64,000 nucleotides of DNA from contig JABZGR010000001.1 in the NCBI GenBank assembly GCA_015259125.1, forward strand, positions 178,025 through 242,024. Reading direction: 5' to 3'. A program made the position numbers and the translations under genes. The notes below the pieces were generated by a model that was not told the DNA's origin, did no database searches, and saw only the letters and a program-made list of their open reading frames with translations. This DNA comes from Alloprevotella tannerae. Lineage in GTDB: Bacteria > Bacteroidota > Bacteroidia > Bacteroidales > Bacteroidaceae. Of this stretch, positions 36,065-43,035 are shown in pieces; the first letter of the stretch is position 1; each line of letters starts with the position of its first letter.

Positions 36065-37270
36065 TTAGGCCTCGTCGTCGTCCGCCGTTGCGTCGAGCAG
36101 GGCGTCGGGCATTGAGCGCGCGGGCGTCAGGCCTTTCTCGCGCCAACTTTCGAGCCGACTGATGATATTGCCGCGGCCCGTTGTGAGGCGCTTTTGCGCT
36201 TCTTCGTAAGTGGTAGAGAGGGTTTGTAGGTTGTCGCCCAACTTTGCGAAACTTTCCGCAAAGAGCGTGAACTTGTTGTAGAGTTTTTCGGCCGAGGCAT
36301 AAATATCTCGCACGTTGGCCGATTGCTTTTCGCTTTGCCAAAGGTTGTACGTCAGTTGCAAAGCCATTAAGAGATTGGTCGGATTTATGAGGATAATTTG
36401 TTTGCGATAAGCTTCCATTGACAGCTCGGGGGCACTGCTGACGGCAGCAACGTAAGCTGCTTCGTTGGGAATAAACAGCAGGACATAACCGATCGCACCC
36501 GGCACGAGTTTATCATAGCGCTTGGCCGAGAGTTCGGCGATGTGCTTGCGCACAGATTGGAGGTGCTCCTTCATAAAGCGCGCTTGCTCGACCTCGTCCT
36601 CCGCATTGACGTAGTTGACATAGGCGGAGAGCGACACTTTCGCGTCGATGATCAATTCGCGCTTGTCGGGGAGATGCACAACGACGTCGGGGCGATAATT
36701 GTCGCGTTGCTCGTCTTTCACGTTTACCTGCGTGTCGTATTCCTGCCCGATGCGCAGGCCCGAAGCCTCGAGTAAGTCGGCCAGAATCCCCTCGCCCCAG
36801 TTGCCTTGCACCTTCGTATTGCCGCGGAGTGCGCGCGTGAGTTCTTCCGCTTGCTTGCCTACGGTCTGCGTTTGGCGAATGAGTTGCTCAATATTGGTGC
36901 GCATCGCCACGTTGCCCTCAGTAAAGCGATCATAAAAGCGCTTGAGGTCGGCATCAAAGGGATGTAAGAGGGCGCGCAGGGCCTCCGTGTGGCGGTGTTG
37001 CAGGGATTCGCTCTCCGTGCGGGCGAGGTCGGAGGCGATGGCGTGAAACTCTTTCTTCAATTCTTCGGCTTGGCGGCGTGCTGTTTCGGCGGCCTGCACG
37101 CGCTCGGCTTGCAAACGGGCTTCGGCCACGGCCTTTTGCGTCTGCATGTCTTGCAGTGCGCGCTGCAATTCGGCACTGCGGGCATCGGCAGCGGCGCGGG
37201 CAGTGAAGCGACCGGCGAAATAGCCGGCGGCAAGGGCCAGAAAGGCCACGAGAATAAGAATTGGGGTCAT
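36065..37270 (-). CDS. rmuC: DNA recombination protein RmuC
   Basis: RmuC family (401 aa from the ATG at 37270; a TTG three codons upstream also reads through). An N-terminal membrane anchor (ILILVAFLALAAGYFAG) is followed by a long Arg/Glu/Ala coiled coil and the RmuC core: 'KVQGNWGEGILADLLEASGL', 'YRPDVVVHLPDKRELIIDAKVSL' (nuclease-like fold) and 'LLFIPNEAAYVAA'. RmuC limits DNA inversions at short inverted repeats, which is of interest because this gene lies inside a block flanked by inverted repeats. It is third in a gltX-kdtA-rmuC set. Confidence 0.92.
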   Translation of the reverse strand: MTPILILVAFLALAAGYFAGRFTARAAADARSAELQRALQDMQTQKAVAEARLQAERVQAAETARRQAEELKKEFHAIASDLARTESESLQHRHTEALRALLHPFDADLKRFYDRFTEGNVAMRTNIEQLIRQTQTVGKQAEELTRALRGNTKVQGNWGEGILADLLEASGLRIGQEYDTQVNVKDEQRDNYRPDVVVHLPDKRELIIDAKVSLSAYVNYVNAEDEVEQARFMKEHLQSVRKHIAELSAKRYDKLVPGAIGYVLLFIPNEAAYVAAVSSAPELSMEAYRKQIILINPTNLLMALQLTYNLWQSEKQSANVRDIYASAEKLYNKFTLFAESFAKLGDNLQTLSTTYEEAQKRLTTGRGNIISRLESWREKGLTPARSMPDALLDATADDDEA

Positions 37271-37334
37271 GGGATACAATATATAATCGTGCGCCGATGC
37301 GACTCGGGCAACTGAAATCGATATCGGGCGGAAC

Positions 37335-38564
37335 TTAATGCGACTCGGGCAGGAGTGCTGCTTGATATACTTTGTCGGCAGCGCCGGCGTTTTCGCGAAT
37401 ATAGGCGCCGGAGATCTCGCCGGCCTTACGCCGCGCCTCGTCGTCGTGCAGGAGTTCGTCGAGCGTGCGATCTACGTCGGTCTGCGTGCGCACTTCGCGA
37501 CAACCGCCCGCAGCAAGGAGTTCGCGCGCCTCTCTGAATTTTCCATTATTCGGCCCAATGAGGACGGGAAGCCCATACACGGCGGCCTCCGGTACGTTGT
37601 GAATCCCCACACCAAAGCCGCCGCCAACGTAAGCCACGGCGGCATAGCGATAAATGGAAGCCAGCAGGCGATAGCAATCAATAATCAGGCAGTCGGCCGT
37701 GGGAGCGGCTTCGGCCGTAGTTTGTGTGTAGCGAAGGGAGGGGCGCTGAAGGCGGGCTTCAATCTCTTGCAAATGGGCCTCATTCACGACATGGGGCGCT
37801 AAAATCAAGAACGTGTCGGGGTGCGTGTTGAAATAGTTGATCAGCAACGCTTCATCGGGAGGCCACGTGCTACCGGCGACAATTACTTTCCGACCGCGGG
37901 CAAAGGCTCCTGCAATCGGAAGCGATTTGGCTTCGTGCATAATGTCGACAACGCGGGCAAAACGCGTGTCGCCAACAACGCTGACGCGATGGACGCCGAT
38001 CGTCTTCAGTAGTTGCTCAGACTTGGTGTCTTGTACAAAAAGGTGGGTAAAGCGCTTCAGCACTCTTCGGTAGCGAAATCCATAGCCGCGGAAGAAAATC
38101 TGCTTCGGACGAAAAATACTTGAAACGCTAAAGACCGGAATATTACGCCGAGAGAGGACATTAATATAGTTGCGCCAAAATTCGTACTTGATAAAGAAGG
38201 CGCTTTCCGGACGGGCGAGGCGTATAAACTTGCGGGCGTTGAACGGCGTGTCGAACGGAAGGTAACAAATCACATCAGCGCCGGCGTAATCCTTTCTTAC
38301 CTCGTAGCCGGATGGGGAAAAGAAGGTGAGAAGAATCTTCTTGTTCGGTTGTTCTCGACGCAGGCGCTCCATTAGCGGACGCCCCTGCTCAAATTCGCCG
38401 AGCGAGGCGGCGTGAAACCAAACGTAGTGGGCGCCATTTATCTGCTCGCGCAAGATACGCCAGGTGTTGCGATGACCACGCATCATCTGCTGCGCTTTTT
38501 TATTGCCGCAGAGCGCGGCAATATTGACGCAAAGCATATAAAAATAGATGGCGAGTGAGTACAT
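37335..38564 (-). CDS. kdtA: 3-deoxy-D-manno-octulosonic acid transferase
   Basis: KdtA/WaaA (409 aa), transferring Kdo from CMP-Kdo to lipid A at the inner membrane. I start at the ATG at 38564 (MYSLAIYFYMLCVNIAAL, a membrane anchor); the 62-residue upstream extension is Arg-rich and not family-like. Features: HAASLGEFEQGRPLM (family-typical), FIKYEFWRNY, VAGSTWPPDEA and GGGFGVGIHNVPEAAVYGLPVL. It lies 112 bp after gltX and 64 bp before rmuC, so the three are probably one operon. Confidence 0.93.
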   Translation of the reverse strand: MYSLAIYFYMLCVNIAALCGNKKAQQMMRGHRNTWRILREQINGAHYVWFHAASLGEFEQGRPLMERLRREQPNKKILLTFFSPSGYEVRKDYAGADVICYLPFDTPFNARKFIRLARPESAFFIKYEFWRNYINVLSRRNIPVFSVSSIFRPKQIFFRGYGFRYRRVLKRFTHLFVQDTKSEQLLKTIGVHRVSVVGDTRFARVVDIMHEAKSLPIAGAFARGRKVIVAGSTWPPDEALLINYFNTHPDTFLILAPHVVNEAHLQEIEARLQRPSLRYTQTTAEAAPTADCLIIDCYRLLASIYRYAAVAYVGGGFGVGIHNVPEAAVYGLPVLIGPNNGKFREARELLAAGGCREVRTQTDVDRTLDELLHDDEARRKAGEISGAYIRENAGAADKVYQAALLPESH

Positions 38565-38676
38565 TTTATTTGTCGGCTGACAATTTTGAGGTTTCCGGCG
38601 TATCCGGCGTCCGCTGCGGTCGGGAAAGAAAGCCCCAGGACGCCGCCGGCGAACTTTAGGGCGTCGGCGGCAGGCT

Positions 38677-40194
38677 TTAACCCAGTATTTCGATGGCGCG
38701 GCGCATACGTTTGAGCGTCTCAGCTTGTCCGAGGAAGGACGAAATCTCATACATATGAGGCCCTTTTCCCTCGCCGACGAGCGTTAGTCGCCACGCATTC
38801 ATCACGTCGCCCATTTTATAGTCGTTTTCGGCCAGCCAAGCGTTGACGGCCTCTTCTTGTGCAGCCATCGAGAAGTCGGAAAGCGCTTCCAACAACGCAG
38901 CAAGTTCACTCATTTGTCGTGCGCTGAAATCCTTCCAACGCTTTTTGGCGGTCTTTTCGTCGTAAGTTGTGGGCGCGATGAAAAAGAAACTACAGAGCGG
39001 CCACAGTTCTTTGACGAAATTGACGCGTCCTTTCATCAGCCCGACCACGCGGACGACGCTTTCCATTGGCGCTTCGATGCCGTTGTCGCGCAAGATGTCG
39101 GCGAAGGTTGGCGCCAGTTTTTCGTCGTCGCTGTTCAGGATATATTCGTGGTTAAACCATTGCCCTTTGACGTAATCAAACTTCGCGCCGGCTTTAGAAC
39201 ATTTCGTCAAGTCGAAAAGTCGAACAAGGTCGTCCATACTCAGCAACTCCTCGTCGTTGCCCGGATTCCAGCCGAGCAAGGCCAAGAAATTCACCACCGC
39301 TTCCGGCAAGTAGCCGCTCTCGCGATAGCCCGACGAGGTCTCGCCCGTTTTTGGATCTGTCCATTCCAGCGGGAAGACGGGGAAGCCCAGACGGTCGCCG
39401 TCCCTTTTCGAAAGTTTCCCTTTCCCATCCGGCTTTAAGAGCAGCGGGAGATGCGCGAAGCGCGGCATCATTTCCTCCCAGCCGAGCGCGCGATAAAGCA
39501 AGACGTGCAAGGGCGCGGAGGGCAACCACTCTTCGCCGCGTATCACGTGGCTGATTTCCATCAGATGATCATCGACAATATTGGCTAAATGATAAGTAGG
39601 CAAGCCGTCAGCGTTTTTATAGAGCACCTTATCGTCCAGAATCGAAGAATTGATGACCACATCGCCACGGATCATGTCGTTGACGTGAACATCTTCGCCC
39701 GGCTCAATCTTGAAGCGCACCACATAATTGACGCCCTCCTGCAAGAGACGCGCCGTTTCGTCCGCAGGAAGCGCGAGCGAATTGCGCATTTGCATACGCG
39801 TAGAAGCATCATACTGAAAATTCTGTATCTCCCCGCGCTTGGCATCCAGCTCTTCGGGCGTATCAAAGGCGTAATAGGCCTTGCCTTCGTCGAGCAACTG
39901 ATCGACGTAGCGGCGATAGATTTCGCGCCGTTCGCTTTGGCGGTACGGTCCATATTGACCGCCGAAACTTACCCCTTCATCAAAGTTGATGCCGAGCCAT
40001 TTGAAGCTCTCCAAGATATAGTCTTCGGCTCCCGGCACAAAGCGATTGGAGTCGGTGTCTTCGATACGAAAAACGAGTTTCCCGCCATGCTGGCGAGCAA
40101 ATAAGAAATTGTAGAGCGCCGTGCGCACTCCGCCGATATGAAGCGGCCCTGTAGGACTCGGAGCAAAGCGTACGCGTACTTCTCGTGCTGACAT
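38677..40194 (-). CDS. gltX: Glutamyl-tRNA synthetase
   Basis: GluRS (505 aa), class I synthetase. Motifs: FAPSPTGPLHIGGVRTALYN with HIGH-type HIGG (residues 19-22), and KMSKS-type KLSKRDG near residue 259. The Rossmann core is followed by a helical anticodon-binding region. Whether it is discriminating cannot be read by eye. A well-formed promoter lies about 150 bp upstream; the gene leads a probable gltX-kdtA-rmuC operon. Confidence 0.96.
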   Translation of the reverse strand: MSAREVRVRFAPSPTGPLHIGGVRTALYNFLFARQHGGKLVFRIEDTDSNRFVPGAEDYILESFKWLGINFDEGVSFGGQYGPYRQSERREIYRRYVDQLLDEGKAYYAFDTPEELDAKRGEIQNFQYDASTRMQMRNSLALPADETARLLQEGVNYVVRFKIEPGEDVHVNDMIRGDVVINSSILDDKVLYKNADGLPTYHLANIVDDHLMEISHVIRGEEWLPSAPLHVLLYRALGWEEMMPRFAHLPLLLKPDGKGKLSKRDGDRLGFPVFPLEWTDPKTGETSSGYRESGYLPEAVVNFLALLGWNPGNDEELLSMDDLVRLFDLTKCSKAGAKFDYVKGQWFNHEYILNSDDEKLAPTFADILRDNGIEAPMESVVRVVGLMKGRVNFVKELWPLCSFFFIAPTTYDEKTAKKRWKDFSARQMSELAALLEALSDFSMAAQEEAVNAWLAENDYKMGDVMNAWRLTLVGEGKGPHMYEISSFLGQAETLKRMRRAIEILG

Positions 40195-40339
40195 ACTGCT
40201 GGTTTTATTCTAAGATGGGTAGAGACGCGCGCAAGAAGGCAACCCCAAGGGTTGAAGGCGCAACGATGTGGGCCTGTTTGTGCACAAGGCCGACAAAGAT
40301 CGGCCCGCACAAGTCGCGGCGACTCGTGAAATAATCACG

Positions 40340-40370
40340 CAAAAGTAGGCATTTTTCTGCTTTTGCCCAA
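40340..40370 (-). promoter_or_regulatory. Promoter of gltX
   Basis: Minus-strand TACTTTTG (40340-40347) with TTG (40368-40370) 20 bp upstream. The leader to gltX would be about 140 nt. Confidence 0.6.
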
Positions 40371-40394
40371 GGCTTGGCCCGCAAATAGACTCAC

Positions 40395-40934
40395 TTAAAA
40401 GGTGTAACCGAGCGAGAGCGTCAGGCGGTCAAATTTCTTATCCGTGATATAATAGCGAGCCACCAAATCTATATGTTTGAAGAATCGAACGCCGGCCATC
40501 GGCACTGCGACGGGGTGGAGCTTATGCCCGTCAGAAAATACGCCACCTTTGATATTGTCAAAGGAAACACCTAATCCCATCCCGACAAAGGGCAACACTT
40601 TGGGCGTCTTGAGCGGGAATGCGTAGGTCACGTTTGGCACAAAAGACAGCGCGTACGTATCGTAGCAGAGCACCGTCCCATCCGGTTCGTGAACAGCGTA
40701 AGATGGTTCGTCCAAACTCGCCGTTAGGCCTACGTCGAGGCGGTCTGCCAGTCGATAAGTTCCGTTTAAGTACACGCCGAAACGTGTTTCTCCGCCGGTA
40801 TAGCGCTCGATTGGCAGTGCGTAGTTGATACCTAAGCCGAAGCGAAATTTGCGTTGCGCCTGCGCCGTCAGGAAGCAGAACGAGAGGAGCAAGAAAGTCA
40901 GTGCCTTCAGTTGAAAAGTGTGTGTGCGTTTCAT
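40395..40934 (-). CDS. Outer-membrane beta-barrel protein
   Basis: A 179-residue exported protein from the ATG at 40934 (MKRTHTFQLKALTFLLLSFCFLTAQAQ signal peptide); the 41000 extension upstream has no ATG with good context. The mature part alternates hydrophobic and polar residues in about eight strands ('RFGVYLNGTYRLADRLDVGL', 'VLPFVGMGLGVSF', 'LVARYYITDKKFDRLTLSLGYTF') and ends in aromatic Phe, as beta-barrel proteins do. It resembles the general outer-membrane barrel (PorT/OmpW-like) family of Bacteroidetes. Role unknown. Confidence 0.75.
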   Translation of the reverse strand: MKRTHTFQLKALTFLLLSFCFLTAQAQRKFRFGLGINYALPIERYTGGETRFGVYLNGTYRLADRLDVGLTASLDEPSYAVHEPDGTVLCYDTYALSFVPNVTYAFPLKTPKVLPFVGMGLGVSFDNIKGGVFSDGHKLHPVAVPMAGVRFFKHIDLVARYYITDKKFDRLTLSLGYTF

Positions 40935-41032
40935 AAGACTATGCGGTTTTATGTCGATTTTATGCGTAAAATGAGGGGAATTTTTTATCCCCGCCAACAC
41001 TTTCGACGCTCCGAGTGTCCGGTGTTTGCGCG

Positions 41033-41040
41033 CAAAGGTA
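41033..41040 (-). promoter_or_regulatory. Promoter candidate for barrel protein
   Basis: Minus-strand TACCTTTG matches TAnnTTTG about 100 bp before the ATG at 40934; no -33 TTG at proper spacing. Confidence 0.4.
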
Positions 41041-41127
41041 AATAAAACAAAGGAAAAGTGTCCCGCCCTACTCCCATTTTCTCTAAAAAATGAAATAAAA
41101 CGTTGGTAAATGCGTTGCTCTCGCCCA

Positions 41128-41589
41128 CCGCTGTACGCTTCTTCCCCACTGTGACACGCTGCTCTCTCGCTGCGACATCCCTTCTTTTTTCCATAGCATC
41201 CCCCTTTTCCGCCGTGGCATTCTTCTCTCTCGCTGTGCTATTCCTTTTGTCTGTCGCGTTACTCCTTTCATCCATTGCGGCATCCTTCTCTTTCTCCACA
41301 GCCCTCCTCCTGCCCACCGTGGCATTCTTCTCTCTCGTCGTGACATTCTTTCCGTCTGCCGCTGTCTTCCTCTTTCCCACTGTCGACCTCCTCCCATCTT
41401 CTGCTGCATTTCTTCCTTTTGTTGCCGCATTTCCCTTTCCCATCGTGGTATTTTTTTTCGTTCACTGTAGCCCTCCTCTTGCTCGTTGCGTTACTCCTCT
41501 CCCCTGCCATCATTCGCTTCTTTTTCGCCGCCATACGCTTATAGTTTGCTGCAAAAGGCCTTTTTCCCACCGCAGCATACTTCCCATCC
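41128..41589. repeat. 22-unit degenerate array with exact 21-bp period
   Basis: Twenty-two consecutive units of exactly 21 bp, pyrimidine-rich on the plus strand, approximating CYGYSGCATTCYTCTYTY plus three variable bases. Units 5 (41212-41232) and 10 (41317-41337) are identical. Because 21 is a multiple of 3 and stop codons are rare, several frames are open with 7-residue periodicity. The last units (GTTTGCTGCAAAAGG...) resemble the GTTTG/CAAAC array units. Confidence 0.85.
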
Positions 41590-41945
41590 GCCCATAAGTA
41601 AGAAAGCCTTTGTTACGTCCCCTGCAAAATCCTCATACTACTCCTTCGTATGCATTGCTGAAGACGAAAGACTTGAATGCCGGCAACGAGCCGTTGTTTC
41701 GGCCTTTTTACGCATCGACAGGTTGATGCGAAACGCTTTGCGGCGCACCTTTTTTCTCTACACACCTGCCCCGCACCGCAAGTTGCAATGAGACCGGCCC
41801 TACTCCCTTACCCGCTCTCCGAGCGGCGGCGCTGTTTGTCGGAAAATGTTGTCCTCGAAGTTTTGCCGGAAACTTATTTCGCCTTGATATTGCGCGCCTT
41901 TATGCCCATTCAACGCATTGCACGCCTCTCCAATTTGGTTTACGC
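41590..41945. other. Intergenic, nothing recognised
   Basis: No gene, hairpin or repeat was recognised between the 21-bp array and the four-box array of locus B. The short ORFs here have no family features. Confidence 0.4.
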
Positions 41946-42017
41946 TCGTGAGGGTAGACCTTTTTTATCGTGAGCGCAAACCTTTTTTATCACGAGGGTA
42001 AGCTCTTTTTATCGTGA
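41946..42017. repeat. Four-box TCRYGA array (copy 4)
   Basis: Boxes TCGTGA, TCGTGA, TCACGA, TCGTGA begin at 41946, 41968, 41990 and 42012, exactly 22 bp apart. It is the mirror image of copy 3 at the other end of the 6.5-kb block. Confidence 0.9.
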
Positions 42018-42784
42018 GCGGAAGCTCCGCGAATAGGCCGCCATCGGTTTGTTCGCGCAGTTTTTATGGTTAGAAAGGGGATTTGGAGCATCGTTAGTTT
42101 GTCATTTTTCGTTGCGTTTCGACCATCGGATGTTTTTGAAAGACCAACCCTAAGGGGTTGCCGATTCGGTGGTGCGTTAGGCAGGGTTAAAGCGTTACCG
42201 CTTTAACCCTGCCCTGCCAAATGACTAACCCCGATGGGGTTATTTGCGGTAGTGCGGTTGTGAGACATGGGAGGCGCGTATTAACATCCGAAACTATGGT
42301 ATTGTAATTGTGTGGCTTGATGGGATGCTTTGTAGGTTGAAGGATGTGAGATTTGTTTGGAATGATTAGTAGGCCAAATCAAGTGCGCAAGCATTACAAT
42401 GATGGCGAGCCCATAATTCGACCTCAAAGCGTTAAATGGCGATAACAACCCCTTAGGGTTGGTCTTTTGGCAGGCCGGGGTTAAGGCACAGCGTGGCTTA
42501 ACCCCGGATAAGCAAGCATACATAGTGTGCAACCCCTTAGGGTTGGTCTTTCACCGTGGCAGGGTTGAGGAGCGTAGCGGCAACCCGGCCACTAACGACA
42601 TAAGTCGTTGCTCATGCGAATTATAATTGGGTTTGTTTGCATTGCATGTCAATCATTGGATATTTTTGAAAGACCAACCCTAAGGGGTTGTCAATGCGGG
42701 TGCGTGATAGGCAGGGTTAAAACGCTGCACATTTTAACCCTGCCCTGCCAAAAGACTAACCCCGATGGGGTTATTTGCAGTGGG
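41946..42784 (-). repeat. Composite hairpin-chain repeat, locus B (inverted)
   Basis: In minus orientation: a four-box array (boxes at 41946, 41968, 41990, 42012), a T1 module (42131-42245, hairpin 42181-42212), a diverged spacer, a T2 module (42447-42590 with CCGGGGTTAAG/CTTAACCCCGG hairpin 42475-42507) and a further T1 (42661-42784, hairpin 42711-42742). The reverse complement of 41946-42245 aligns with 35093-35392 at roughly 90% by eye. Confidence 0.88.
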
Positions 42785-42951
42785 AGGCGTGGGCGGCGCG
42801 GATTATGTGAAAATCGGATTGAATTTGATGAGGTATTATCAATGATCAGAGACGAATCGTTTGACACAAAAACATTCAAGGCCGCACGTTGCGAGGAGGG
42901 CTTGGGATGCGATGCCCGACCGAGCGAGACTTTCGCTTGGGGATAAAAGAA

Positions 42952-42981
42952 ATTCGCCTGCTCCGAGAAGAGCAGGCGAAT
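42952..42981 (-). terminator. Terminator of secDF
   Basis: ATTCGCCTGCTC (42952-42963) pairs with GAGCAGGCGAAT (42970-42981); on the minus strand the stem is followed by TTCTTTT. It sits 55 bp after the secDF stop. Confidence 0.82.
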
Positions 42982-43035
42982 GATATGTTGGTCGTTTCTC
43001 ATCGCACCTTGAATAGCGGGGGCGATAAGGGGTAC

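Noticed and set aside
38565..38750. 62-residue N-terminal extension of KdtA
   Set aside because: Arg/Pro-rich translation of intergenic DNA; the family starts with a membrane anchor at the ATG at 38564.
40985..41597. Several ORFs of 100-164 residues with 7-residue repeats over the 21-bp array
   Set aside because: Open in multiple frames and both strands because of the period and composition; no start context, no family, no single favoured frame.
42608..42946. Short ORFs inside the hairpin-chain repeats
   Set aside because: They cross palindromic stems and differ between copies; none is conserved among the repeat copies.
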